DNA of 39,879 nucleotides, from IMG/VR virus record IMGVR_UViG_3300027909_000042, positions 1 through 39,879 of that record; one strand, given 5' to 3'. The translations under genes and the position numbers were made by a program. The notes beneath the pieces are model-generated. The model ran no database searches, was not told the origin of the DNA, and was given only the letters and a program-made list of their open reading frames with translations. Below, one piece after another: positions 23,301 to 31,642 of this stretch. Source of the DNA: a virus. Each line of letters opens with the position of its first letter. Within the stretch, counting starts at the first letter, position 1.

Positions 23301-23414
23301 GAGGACATCGAGCCGACCGTGGCGCGCGGCGCGTCATTCGAGCTGACCGAACTTCTGCTCACGGGTGCTATCCTCGCAGCGTCGTTCCGCCTACCCGAGA
23401 GCCGTAGGAGCTGA
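20391..23414 (+). CDS. Tail nozzle (T7 gp12-like tubular B), 1007 aa
   Basis: Large beta-rich protein starting with GTG directly after the fibre gene. The opening IPFGGGVDTQSDEKAVSPVQLLDLQNGVFDRATSIVKRNGYEAL is typical of podovirus nozzle proteins: a GGV(D/N)T turn, then a Leu-rich strand naming the parameters, then KR-GY. The remainder is WD-like beta-propeller repeats, and the last part has PVGLVFQTGKGIYLLDRSRQV and FRLEDIEP, again usual for this family. It should form the hexameric nozzle through which DNA passes. At 1007 residues it is longer than T7 gp12 (about 790). Confidence 0.75.
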   Translation: MASRYQEVRLPIPFGGGVDTQSDEKAVSPVQLLDLQNGVFDRATSIVKRNGYEALGRDVDGTPGIGYEAPDALAARDDELVLFANGRAYSHRTEIDTWSDSGPAACAVATEIPLVRTGTVQSQPDEAANQGATLVAWEDSRGGVWWSLLEEATGRILRPATQIDASGQRPRCVAVGTMLHLLWARPTGDLMIAVVSPFDTSWVVSPSILSGDLSIGNPSFDAIPTDQFADSGLVTWATVDGYRLGYLDVSGVLGSPATGHPSVVAVTGIVVDVGPVLDANEDNIVTLAHTASTLSTDIAWWDTTTLADSSGSAVAETATVARLAVCLSDAGFATAWREYTAASNRDHRVLVIGGVEGVFAEIASQRGAGIASRAFLDDNVAHCWLVHDVTFFAVYLCLRVTSAGETLIVSRTMPGIATGLPTRSHCPSVRSSGRVHSSALTYHEQIDTPTGVQRGESAIRRVVLDFDHPASFQSAQIGRGLYLAAAAPLHYDGDRWSEWGWHYGPDDVADPLVGSGGAMTPLATYLYVYTYEEIDAQGEIHQGPTSAGSIVTMGASDTSTAHVVPTYRATSKRRARIGVWRSAPDDSTVLRRVSSVDPTAIGANGYVLNDPTVDTVAFVDEMSDLEWAAQEPLYTNGGVISNEPTSVGGGALAVGKGRLFWTDPADPNLVRYSQQLREGYAVEMAAPLFQRVDPYGGDIVGISVLDDVVIVFKETAIFAFGGPGPLADPTVETNAFSFTPSQLVTSDVGLESVGTIGYTPVGLVFQTGKGIYLLDRSRQVSKVGAPVDAYAAQPLTRAVLLPDRSQIVFLSSEGRTLLWDYEHNQWSTFTNHTGWDAIVVNRAFYYLRTDERVFKETIGVYADDNLQIKLLLDTAWIKLAGYLQGWQQVHEAHFLGRFVSDHTLRVHVQLDYEDGWGEPFDLDVTADYNAIGYGEGNYGAGPYGLDVATSTVYQRVIHIGEQCESIRFRLEDIEPTVARGASFELTELLLTGAILAASFRLPESRRS

Positions 23415-23416
23415 CC

Positions 23417-24466
23417 ATGCCTGTCACAGCCAGCAGCCAAGCATCCCCGCTCGATCAGCTCCTCGGGACGGGGCGCTACACGCAGCAGCTCGAGCACGGG
23501 CCGCAGCTGCGCGATCAGATCCAGCAGCGCCTAGGCGCCTCCACGGGGCGGACCGCGCCGCAGGCGACCGGCGTCCAGAGCGTCAACGGGTCCGCCATCG
23601 ACCAGCGCGCTCAGATGCAATTCCGCGGCGGCGAACAGATGCAGGCCGACCGTCTCCAGGCGATCGCCGCTGGCGCACAGAAGGGCCCGGGCGAGCTGGC
23701 CGTGAACCGGCAGATCCAGGGAGCGCTGGCGAACCAGCAGGCGCAGGCCGGCATGGCGCGCGGCTCGAGCGCCGGGTTCGGGTCGCTCGCCGCCGCGCGT
23801 GGCGCGCAGCAGATCGGCGTCACCGGGGCCGGGATGGCAGGCGAGCAGGCCATGCGCGATCGGATGGCCGCCGAGCAGCAGCTCACCGGCGTCCTGGGAC
23901 AGGGGCGCTCGGCTGACATCGGACTCGCGACGTCGCAGGCTGGGCTGAACCAGCAGGCAGCGCTAGCGAACCAGCAGGCGCAGCAGAACACGCAGCTCGC
24001 CAACCTGCAGGCGCGGCTCGCGCAGAGCGGCATGGACGACCAGGCGCAGCTCGCCTACATGCAGCAGTTGACCGGCATGGATCTCGCCGAACTCCAGGCG
24101 CGCATGGAGGCCGGCAAGCGTGAGAGCTCGGCCTACGGCGGTCTCCTGTCCGGTGCCGCACAGGGCATCGGGGCGATGTTCATGTCCGATCGGAACCTGA
24201 AGACGGAGATCCGAGCGGCAGATCGCGACGTCGACGAGATGCTCGGCGCCCTGCGCCCGTACTCGTACCGGTACCGCGATGAGAAGCACGGCGCCGGCGC
24301 GCGCATCGGCATCATGGCGCAGGATCTCGAGCGCTCTTCGCGTGGTCGCGAGCTGGTTCGCGAGACCCCAGAGGGCAAGGGGGTCGACCTGAACCGCGCC
24401 GTGTCGGCGGCGCTGGCGTCGGCGGCCAGGCTGCACGAGCGCGTGTCCACCCTGGAGTCCAAGTAG
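23417..24466 (+). CDS. Ejection-type protein with C-terminal S74 chaperone domain, 349 aa
   Basis: Residues 1-255 are Gln/Ala-rich helices (QAQAGMARGSS, LANQQAQQNTQLANLQARL), as in internal virion proteins ejected with DNA. Residues 256-349 form a peptidase S74 intramolecular chaperone: MSDRNLKTEIR, ALRPYSYRYRDE, RIGIMAQDLE. Ser257 and Lys262 have the five-residue spacing of the endosialidase Ser/Lys pair, so self-cleavage before Ser257 is predicted, releasing a 93-residue chaperone. S74 domains normally trimerise tail spikes and fibres, so its place here is odd. AGGAG precedes the ATG. Confidence 0.75.
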   Translation: MPVTASSQASPLDQLLGTGRYTQQLEHGPQLRDQIQQRLGASTGRTAPQATGVQSVNGSAIDQRAQMQFRGGEQMQADRLQAIAAGAQKGPGELAVNRQIQGALANQQAQAGMARGSSAGFGSLAAARGAQQIGVTGAGMAGEQAMRDRMAAEQQLTGVLGQGRSADIGLATSQAGLNQQAALANQQAQQNTQLANLQARLAQSGMDDQAQLAYMQQLTGMDLAELQARMEAGKRESSAYGGLLSGAAQGIGAMFMSDRNLKTEIRAADRDVDEMLGALRPYSYRYRDEKHGAGARIGIMAQDLERSSRGRELVRETPEGKGVDLNRAVSAALASAARLHERVSTLESK

Positions 24467-26809
24467 GTGGCACGGGTCATCTCAGAGGGTCCGGGGTCGC
24501 AGACGATCCAGACCGACGACGGGCAGATCGTCGTCATCCCGACCGGCATCTCCAACATCGGTGGTGCGCCTCCGCCGCCGCCCGGCGCTCTGCCGCAGGG
24601 GGTTCTCGACTTCCTGTCGCCGCCAGGCGACATCCCGTCGTTCACCCCGGGCGAGCTGCAACCGCCGCCCCCCACGTCGGGGCCGTTCCCTGGGCGCGTC
24701 GCCGCCGCCGGAGGCGCCTCCCCTGGTCCTGCGCCATTCGACACGGGGCCGCTGCCGAGCCGGGTGGCTGCCGCCGTCGGTCGTGCGCCATCCCCTGAGC
24801 CGGCTCCTGCCGCGCCCGCGCTGCTGCGGCTGCCGTCGGTCGCACAGACCGCCGAGGCCGGAGCCGAGGGGCTCGGACTGCAGGAGCAGGCAGCGCTCGA
24901 CGTCAACAAAGTGGAGCAGCAGCAGCTCGCCGCCACGGGTGAGGCCATCAAGACCGGCGCGCAGCGGCGCGTAGCGGTGGCCGACGCTGCCGAGCGCGCT
25001 CGGCAGGCGGACCTGCTCGAGCTCGAAAAGAGGACGCTCGATCTCGACAAGGAGATCACCGAGAACGCGTCGAAGTCCGTCGACCCCCAGCGGCGATGGA
25101 AGAGCCTGGGGACGATGAACCAGGTGGCCATCGGGATCGCGGCGGCGCTTGCTGGGATGGGCAACGCGCTCGCCGGACAGGGCGGCCCCAACCCGGTCAT
25201 GGAGCAGCTCCGACAGACGATGGAGGATGACATCCGCGCGCAGATGGCCGACCGCGAGGACCGGGCGCAGCGCATCGGCATGCGCGGGCAGCAGATCGAC
25301 CGGTATCGCAACCTGGCCGGCGATCGCGTGGCCGGGTTCAATGCTCGGATGGCAGAGGAGATGGAGCGCCAGGCAAGGGACCTCGAGTCCCTCGCCGCGA
25401 CGTACGGCAGCGAGAAGGCCAAGGCCAACGCGCTGAACATCGCCGGCCAGTTCCGCCAGCGCAAGGCGGAGTACGTCGCTGGCGCCGCGCAGACGCAGTG
25501 GGACCGCGACCTCGCTGCCGCGAAGCAGGCGGAGGACGTGCGCCACAGCCGAGCGGCAGAGCGCCTGCAGGGATGGAGCATCGCCGAGAACAAGCGGCAG
25601 GCGGATCAGGATCTCAAGTACAAGTACGACGCGCTGAAGATCGACGCCGCGAAGCTCGATGCCGCGGGGCGCGCCGACGAAGCGAAGGCTCTGCGCGCTG
25701 CGGGCGAGCAGGCATACAAGCTCGAGATCCCCAACACGAAGACGAAGAGCGGATCTCCGGTGATGGGGCGATCCGAGAAGGAGGCGCAGGATCTCCGCTC
25801 GACGCAGGCCGGCGTCGAGTCCGGCGCGCGCGCCATCGACGAGATCGTCAACGTGCTGCGCACCGTCGGGCCGCAGACGGATCTCGCGGAGAGCCCCGAG
25901 TGGCAGCGTCTCAAGAGCAACGAGGGCGCCATCGTCTCAGCCATCAATCAGGCCATGCTCGGCGGCGTCGTCCGCGAGGGCGACATCCAGTTCATCCGCA
26001 AGACGTTCGAGGGCGGCAACCTCAGCGGCGTCGAGGCGATGATTCGCGCTGGTCTCGGCACCACGGCCGAGCACGGTCTGCTGAACACGCGCGGCGTGCT
26101 CGAGCACGGGTTCAGCGACAGGCTCCGGTCGCAGGACAAGGACGCTGAACCGTACACGGTGCCGCCGCTCTACGGGCTGACTCCGACGCCGGAGTCGGAG
26201 TCGGGCAAGAGCCGGGCGGCGGTGGTGGCGGAGAAGACCCCTGCGGAGATCGCCGCTGGCGGCAAGCGCACCGCTGCTGGCGAACTGCTCGCGAACAGCC
26301 CCGGCGGCGTCGTCGCCCGGGTGGCCAGCAAGGCGCTCTTTGGATCGTCGAAGGGCCCCGAGGAAGCGGCGCGGGCGGCGGAGGAGCAGAGCGGTTTCAC
26401 GTTGCCGACCGTGACCGAGTCGCAGGAGAAGGAGCTCCTGCAGCTCGGCCAGCGCGCGGCGCACGGTGACACCGACGCTCGGTCGGCGCTGGCGTCGGTC
26501 GGCGCGTCGGGTCGGCCGGGCCTGGCACAGGGTGCGCTGTTCGCCGCCGCCGAAAATGGCGACGTGGTGCTCGTCGACGAGATGATCAAGGCGCTGCCGC
26601 CGGAGATCGCGAAGCAGGAGGCGATCGGCGCCCGCGCGCGCTCGGTGGCGATCGGCGCCCAGGTCGGGAACATCGCGGCGCAGGCGAGCGGAGGAGACGT
26701 CGAGGCGCAGAAGGCGCTGATGTCCATGACGCAGTCCGCCGACAAGGACATCAAGGCGGCGGCCACGCGCGAACTGGCGAACATCGCCGCGCGCCGCCGG
26801 GGGAAGTAG
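24467..26809 (+). CDS. Ejection or internal virion protein, 780 aa
   Basis: It starts with GTG directly after the S74 gene. A Pro/Gly/Ala-rich leader (residues 28-110, with PPPPP and PPPP runs) is followed by long charged helices from about 130 (ADAAERARQADLLELEKRTLDLDKEI, RQTMEDDIRAQMADREDRAQRIGMRGQQIDRYRNLAG) with a short hydrophobic patch (AIGIAAALAGMGNALAG). The C-terminal half has Ala-rich helical repeats. This composition and place between nozzle and a giant Ala-rich protein fit the T7 gp14-16 type of ejected proteins. Motifs for a lytic transglycosylase were not seen. Confidence 0.65.
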   Translation: MARVISEGPGSQTIQTDDGQIVVIPTGISNIGGAPPPPPGALPQGVLDFLSPPGDIPSFTPGELQPPPPTSGPFPGRVAAAGGASPGPAPFDTGPLPSRVAAAVGRAPSPEPAPAAPALLRLPSVAQTAEAGAEGLGLQEQAALDVNKVEQQQLAATGEAIKTGAQRRVAVADAAERARQADLLELEKRTLDLDKEITENASKSVDPQRRWKSLGTMNQVAIGIAAALAGMGNALAGQGGPNPVMEQLRQTMEDDIRAQMADREDRAQRIGMRGQQIDRYRNLAGDRVAGFNARMAEEMERQARDLESLAATYGSEKAKANALNIAGQFRQRKAEYVAGAAQTQWDRDLAAAKQAEDVRHSRAAERLQGWSIAENKRQADQDLKYKYDALKIDAAKLDAAGRADEAKALRAAGEQAYKLEIPNTKTKSGSPVMGRSEKEAQDLRSTQAGVESGARAIDEIVNVLRTVGPQTDLAESPEWQRLKSNEGAIVSAINQAMLGGVVREGDIQFIRKTFEGGNLSGVEAMIRAGLGTTAEHGLLNTRGVLEHGFSDRLRSQDKDAEPYTVPPLYGLTPTPESESGKSRAAVVAEKTPAEIAAGGKRTAAGELLANSPGGVVARVASKALFGSSKGPEEAARAAEEQSGFTLPTVTESQEKELLQLGQRAAHGDTDARSALASVGASGRPGLAQGALFAAAENGDVVLVDEMIKALPPEIAKQEAIGARARSVAIGAQVGNIAAQASGGDVEAQKALMSMTQSADKDIKAAATRELANIAARRRGK

Positions 26810-26813
26810 CCGC

Positions 26814-29800
26814 ATGCCGTCGATGCGCGATCCGGCGACCGGCCAGGTCGTCGAGGTCCCGGCCGAGCAGGTAGAGCAGGCGATCCGCGCTGGCTTCCAT
26901 GCCGAGACGCGGACCGAGTCGTTCGCCAGGTCGGAGGCGCTGCGCGAGGACGAATCGACGCAGGGCGTCGGTGCCGGGATCGACGCGCTCATCGCCGGCG
27001 GGCTCCGCGGCGCCACGCTGGGCGGGTCCGATGCCGCCACCCGGCTGCTCGGCACGGCGGAGGACGTCGAGCGGCTGGCGGAGCTCCGTCGGGCGCGCCC
27101 CATTCTGTCGCTCACAGGCGAGGTGATCGGCGGCGTCGGTGCCGCGATCGCCACCGGAGGGACCGGGGCGCTCGGCACCGCGGCGCGGCTCACACCTGCG
27201 GGGGCAGTGTCGAGCGTCGGCGCGCGCATCCTAGGCGCCTCCGAGGGCGCTGGGACGTTGGCGCGGGTGGCGACCGGGGTTGCCGGCGGCGCGGTCGAGG
27301 GCGCCGCGGGCGGGGCGGGGAGCTACCTCACGGAGGTCGCCCTCGAGGACAAGCCCCTGGCGGCGGAGTCGTTCCTCGCGTCCGCCAAGGGTGGGGCTCT
27401 GTGGGGCGGCCTCGCCGGCGGTGTGCTCACGGCCGGGGAGCGCGCGCTGGTGTCGGCGCGCCGGCTGTTCCCGCATGCGACAGCTACCCGCGAAGCTGCA
27501 GCGTCCGCCGAGCGCGCCGCGGTCGACGAGGTCGACGCCGCGCTGCGCGATGGCGACGTACTCGAGGCGGCGGCGGACCGGCGCATCGCGGAGATCGCCG
27601 CCGAGAGGCGCGTGGCAGATCCGGCCGTGGATGCCGCGCTGCGCCGGGCTGAGGTCGCGCCGCCGGCAGCCCCTCCGATCGCGGCCGGCCGGGACCTGTC
27701 GCCGGACGAGGTCGGCTCGCTCATCTCTGGGCGCGGCCGCGTTCGCGGCGGCCGGGTGGTCCCGCGCGCAGAGGCGGACGCAGAGCTGGACATCGTGCAT
27801 GCGGCGACCGGCCCCGGCAAGGCGCCGCCGCCGGCCGCAGATGACCTCGAAGCCATGCTCCGGCAGACGCAGGAGCGGCTGTCCGGCGGTGAGTCGCTGG
27901 GCCAGATCAGCGGGGCCCCGGCGCGCCCGGAGCTTCCGGTCAAGCCGCAGCCGGCGAAGGCGCCGCGCAAGCTCGTGGCTGTCGAGAACGTCGCGCCTCC
28001 GAACAGCGGCAAGGTGGAACTCGCCGACGTCGCCGCCGAGCGCAAGCCGCAGATCGACTCCGACCTAACGTCGATGTTCAAGCGGCCGACCACTCTCGAC
28101 GACATCACCGCGGCGTACCGACCGCCAGAGGGGTTCACGGTCAGGTTCGACAACGCTGGCCCCGCCGCCGGGGCGCGCGGCGGCGTCCACGTCGCCGGCG
28201 ACATCATCGCCCCCGACGGCAACGTCGCCGGCTTCGTCTCGCGCACGTTCCGCCGCGGCGACGACGGAGCCCTTGAGGTGATCCACGGAGATCTGCAGCT
28301 CTACCCGGGCTACTGGGACAAGGGCGTCGGCCCCGTCATCTCGCGCTCGAGCCTGGAGAACTACCAGAAGCTCGGGGTGGACCGGATCGAGATCCCGAGT
28401 GCCATGTTCATCGGTCGCTATTATTGGCTCAAGCAGGGGTACAAGCCGGCGACGGAAGACGTGCCTCTGCTGCTCGACAAGTTCCGCTCCTGGATCAAGA
28501 AGGACCCCGAGCTCGCACCGCAGGTCGTTAAGCTGATGAGCGATGCTCGCCGCGAGCTGAACCGGCCGGGCGGGTTCGCTCGACTCGCCGCCGGCGAGCG
28601 GCCGATCGGAAAGCAGTTCCTGCTCGCCGAGGACAACGGCATCGACTCGTTTGCGCTGTCGGTGAAGGTGAAGCCCGGCGACAAGTGGTACGAGGCGGTC
28701 CGCAAGAGCGTCGGGCTCGGCGACTCCACGGCGCCCGAGCTCAACGTCATCAGGGGCGGGGGCGGCGCGCCGACGCGGCTCGAGCAGGAGCTCGCTGGCA
28801 CGCTGCAGCACGTGCAGGCCGGCGGGTCGCTCGGCGCCGCGCCGCATATCGCGAAGCGCCAGGCGCTCGACGCCATGGACGAGATCGTGGCGAAGCTGGA
28901 CCCGGAGGCCCGGGTGCTCGTCGACGCCAAGCGCGATCTCCGCATGTCCGCGGCGGAGATCCGCGACTGGATCGAGGGCACGCGGCGCCGCGGCGGCGCG
29001 AATACCCTGTCGGCGGCCCCGCGCCGCGGCATCGGCGCCGTGCCGACCGCGGCGGAGGCAGCCGTCCCGACCGCAGTCCCCGCGCCGGTGACGGCCGACG
29101 AGGCGATCGGGGCGGCGCTGCGCAAGGCGGAGCCCCGACTGGACGAGGAGGCCGCCGACGTCGCCGAGGTGCTCGGCACGCACGAGGCGACGAACGCCAA
29201 CCTGGTGGACGCGCTCGGCGAGCGCGCGCCGCCGGGGGCGAAGCGGCGCGCGGCCGGCTACCGCGAAGCCGAGGGCAGCGCCTCCGCGCGCACGGCGCAG
29301 GCGACCGCGGAGGCCGCCGACGACGTCGCCAGGAAGACCGGCGGCGACCCGGGGCTCATGGGGCGCGTCGCCGACCTCGGGGCCGCCTACGAGGTGATGC
29401 GAGCCCTTGGCGTGCCGCTGCCGAGCCCAAGTCGGATCCCGGTGATCGGCCCCGTGCTCGGGCTGTACCTCAAGGCGCGCGCGGCCTCGTCGGTGTTCCG
29501 CCGGCTCGGCGGCCGCATCCCGAAGTCGGCCGAGGCGATCATCGCGGCGCACGGCGCCGAGGTGCGCAACCGCGTGGCGCGAGCCGTAGACGGGATGATG
29601 ACCGTCGGGACGCGCGGCGCCCGCACGGCGCGCGCCGTCGGCGCGCCGAAGTGGTCAGGCGTGCTGTCGCAGCGGCTGTTCGATGACGGGGCTCCGACGC
29701 CACAGCGCAAGAACGCCACCGATGCGGATCTGGTGCAGGACCGCGTGGCAGAGCTCGCCCGCGCGGCGGCGCCGGGGGCCGTCCGTGACGTCGTTCGCTC

Positions 29801-30341
29801 GCGGTTCCCGCTGGCCGATCCGGCGCTGATCGACGAGATGACCGCGGCGCTCGAGCGCCGCCTGGCCTACCTCGCCAAGAACGCCCCCAAGACCCCCGTG
29901 ACGGCCACCATGCTGCGTGGCGGCCGCTCCGACTGGCGCCCGAGCAGGATGGAGATCCTGCAGTTCGCGCGGCGCGTCGAGGCGTCGGCGGACCCGGCGG
30001 CCGTGCTCGAGCGAGCCGCGGTGACCGGCGAGATCTCCGTCGAGGCGGCGGAGACGATCCGCGCCGTCTACCCCAGGCTGTTCGTGGACGCTCAGATGCG
30101 GCTGGTCGAACGCGCCGGCGAGCTCAAGAAGACGCTGCCGTACTCGCGCCGCGTCATGCTGTCGGTGCTGTTCGACGTCCCGCTCGACGGCACCACCGAG
30201 CCGGAGTACGTCGCCTCGCTGCAGAACGCGTTTGCGCCGACGCCGCCGCCAGCCCCGCCGGCGGGCGCGGCGCCTCCGACACCTTCGATGTCCGGAGATG
30301 TCCGGGCAAGTGACCGCGCTATGATGCGTATGGACCGATAG
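26814..30341 (+). CDS. Giant ejection protein with embedded GNAT-like domain, 1175 aa
   Basis: Largest protein in the window. Residues 50-215 are Gly/Ala-rich and hydrophobic (EVIGGVGAAIATGGTGALG, VATGVAGGAVEGAAGGAGSY), able to insert in membrane as ejected proteins do. Residues about 435-560 look like an acetyltransferase-fold domain: VHVAGDIIAPDGNVAGFVSR, then LQLYPGYWDKGVGPVISRS, LGVDRIEIPSAMFIG and YYWLKQGYKP. In GNAT terms these are the glycine loop, helix and the final strand-turn. Residues about 875-900 hold another hydrophobic helix (IPVIGPVLGLYLKARAA). The remainder is Ala-rich helix. A polyvalent ejected protein carrying an enzyme-like domain into the host is the best reading; activity is unproven. 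Confidence 0.65.
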   Translation: MPSMRDPATGQVVEVPAEQVEQAIRAGFHAETRTESFARSEALREDESTQGVGAGIDALIAGGLRGATLGGSDAATRLLGTAEDVERLAELRRARPILSLTGEVIGGVGAAIATGGTGALGTAARLTPAGAVSSVGARILGASEGAGTLARVATGVAGGAVEGAAGGAGSYLTEVALEDKPLAAESFLASAKGGALWGGLAGGVLTAGERALVSARRLFPHATATREAAASAERAAVDEVDAALRDGDVLEAAADRRIAEIAAERRVADPAVDAALRRAEVAPPAAPPIAAGRDLSPDEVGSLISGRGRVRGGRVVPRAEADAELDIVHAATGPGKAPPPAADDLEAMLRQTQERLSGGESLGQISGAPARPELPVKPQPAKAPRKLVAVENVAPPNSGKVELADVAAERKPQIDSDLTSMFKRPTTLDDITAAYRPPEGFTVRFDNAGPAAGARGGVHVAGDIIAPDGNVAGFVSRTFRRGDDGALEVIHGDLQLYPGYWDKGVGPVISRSSLENYQKLGVDRIEIPSAMFIGRYYWLKQGYKPATEDVPLLLDKFRSWIKKDPELAPQVVKLMSDARRELNRPGGFARLAAGERPIGKQFLLAEDNGIDSFALSVKVKPGDKWYEAVRKSVGLGDSTAPELNVIRGGGGAPTRLEQELAGTLQHVQAGGSLGAAPHIAKRQALDAMDEIVAKLDPEARVLVDAKRDLRMSAAEIRDWIEGTRRRGGANTLSAAPRRGIGAVPTAAEAAVPTAVPAPVTADEAIGAALRKAEPRLDEEAADVAEVLGTHEATNANLVDALGERAPPGAKRRAAGYREAEGSASARTAQATAEAADDVARKTGGDPGLMGRVADLGAAYEVMRALGVPLPSPSRIPVIGPVLGLYLKARAASSVFRRLGGRIPKSAEAIIAAHGAEVRNRVARAVDGMMTVGTRGARTARAVGAPKWSGVLSQRLFDDGAPTPQRKNATDADLVQDRVAELARAAAPGAVRDVVRSRFPLADPALIDEMTAALERRLAYLAKNAPKTPVTATMLRGGRSDWRPSRMEILQFARRVEASADPAAVLERAAVTGEISVEAAETIRAVYPRLFVDAQMRLVERAGELKKTLPYSRRVMLSVLFDVPLDGTTEPEYVASLQNAFAPTPPPAPPAGAAPPTPSMSGDVRASDRAMMRMDR

Positions 30342-30350
30342 GAGCCAACC

Positions 30351-30779
30351 ATGTCAGCGATCGACGCCCACAAGAGCGACATTGTCCCCGGCTTCGTCAC
30401 GGGCGCGCTGTCCAGCTCCACCACGTACTACTTCCCGGTCAACTCCGGCGGAGCTCTCGTCGAGAGCGTTCAGCTGATCTGGGACGCTGCGATCGTCATC
30501 ACGGCAGCGCAGATCGAGGATACCAACACCGTCATCCCGTCAATGACCGCGGCGGGGGTGGCCGGCGAGTGGATCCCGGAGAACCCGACCAGCGGCGCCT
30601 ACGTCGCGACAGAGGGAGCTGGCGTCACCGTCACCAACGCGACCGTGGCGGTTGCCGGCGGCGCCCTCGGCGGGGCGATCTGGCACCTCGGCAACATCGG
30701 AAGCAGACGCTGCCGGCTGCGCCTCGACATCGGCGGGACCGGCGGCCGCGTGCAGGTGTTCGTCCATGCCAAGGAGTAA
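30351..30779 (+). CDS. Virion structural protein, 142 aa
   Basis: The ATG follows GGAG. The protein is beta-rich and Gly/Thr-rich (FVTGALSSSTTYYFPVNSGGALVESVQLIWDAAIVI, then GVTVTNATVAVAGGALGGAIWHLGN, ending RVQVFVHAKE) with a jelly-roll look, as in small tail or decoration proteins. I do not recognise a family. The region at its end carries the strong AAGGAG used by the 8-codon frame at 30784. Confidence 0.6.
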   Translation: MSAIDAHKSDIVPGFVTGALSSSTTYYFPVNSGGALVESVQLIWDAAIVITAAQIEDTNTVIPSMTAAGVAGEWIPENPTSGAYVATEGAGVTVTNATVAVAGGALGGAIWHLGNIGSRRCRLRLDIGGTGGRVQVFVHAKE

Positions 30780-30783
30780 CCCC

Positions 30784-30810
30784 GTGAGAGACATCGACAT
30801 GCAGCCGTGA
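30784..30810 (+). CDS. Possible 8-codon leader cistron
   Basis: A strong AAGGAG at the end of the previous gene is seven bases ahead of GTG 30784, which opens the frame VRDIDMQP then TGA. Its stop overlaps the GTG of the LamG-like gene as GTGA. The next gene has no ribosome site of its own, so ribosomes may load here and restart at 30807. The peptide itself may have no role. Confidence 0.45.
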   Translation: MRDIDMQP

Positions 30811-31640
30811 TCGGGCCGCGCATCGGCCCCGCCATCGGCCCGCGGTTCGGGCCGGCGATGGGCCTGTCGGCGGACCAGATCCGCTCGGCAACGTCGCCGC
30901 CGGTCGTGGCGCAGCTCGAGCCGCTCACCGGCGCCCAGCTGACAACGATGCTCGGGTTCGGCCACGAGTCGATCTGGAAGAACCTGTGGCTGTTCAACGA
31001 GGCTGCGGCCCCGATGAACCCGTCCATCGGGGCTGCCAACATGACGACGCTGGCCGGGACGCCGACGTACGGCGCGGCGGGCCCGCTCGACTCGTTCGAT
31101 AAGGGCGTGTCGTTCACCGATGGCCAGGTGGCGCAGGCTGCCACCGGCAATGGTGGTGTCACGTTCGGCGCGAACCACTGGGCAGTCCTGATCGAGGTAT
31201 CGACGCTCACGCTGCCCGGCGGCAACCGATTCATCGTCGGACACGATGGCGTCGAGGACTGCTTCGTGCAGTTCATGCAGACCACCGGGCAGATCCGCGG
31301 CGTCGTGGTCGGCGGCACCATCGGGACGCAGACGTGCTCGGTGGCGGTGAACCACGCGGGCGCGACCAGTCACACGATCCTGTTCGTCGGGATCATCGGC
31401 GCCAACATGCGCATCGCCAGCGAGCTCGGGATCTCCGGCTCGACGAGCATCGCCGCAGAAGCCGCGTTCGACTTCGCGAGCACGTGGCGCATCGGCGGCT
31501 CGAACGCGTGGAACGGCGTCATCGCCCTCAACGCGGTCGCGATCAGCGACGGCTCCACGCTGCAGAATAACGCGATCATCGACCTGTTCAACAATCAGGC
31601 TGCGTGCATCACCAACTACCGGACCGCCACGGGGAGATGA
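30807..31640 (+). CDS. LamG/concanavalin-like tail protein, 277 aa
   Basis: An unusual N-terminus repeats I/F-GP (IGPRIGPAIGPRFGPAMG) before a polar linker. From about residue 55 the sequence has the strand order of a LamG/concanavalin A-like jelly roll (WKNLWLFNEAA, SFDKGVSFTDGQV, HWAVLIEVSTLTLPGGNRFIVGHDG, TSHTILFVGIIGANMRI, WNGVIALNAVAISDG). Such domains bind surface glycans, so it may be a receptor-binding accessory. It starts with GTG 30807 in a GTGA overlap with the 8-codon frame. It overlaps the next gene by four bases at its ATGA. Confidence 0.65.
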   Translation: MIGPRIGPAIGPRFGPAMGLSADQIRSATSPPVVAQLEPLTGAQLTTMLGFGHESIWKNLWLFNEAAAPMNPSIGAANMTTLAGTPTYGAAGPLDSFDKGVSFTDGQVAQAATGNGGVTFGANHWAVLIEVSTLTLPGGNRFIVGHDGVEDCFVQFMQTTGQIRGVVVGGTIGTQTCSVAVNHAGATSHTILFVGIIGANMRIASELGISGSTSIAAEAAFDFASTWRIGGSNAWNGVIALNAVAISDGSTLQNNAIIDLFNNQAACITNYRTATGR

Positions 31641-31642
31641 TC

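Noticed and set aside
28065-29552. Minus-strand frame opposite the giant ejection protein
   Set aside because: Same shadow effect in an Ala/Gly-rich gene.
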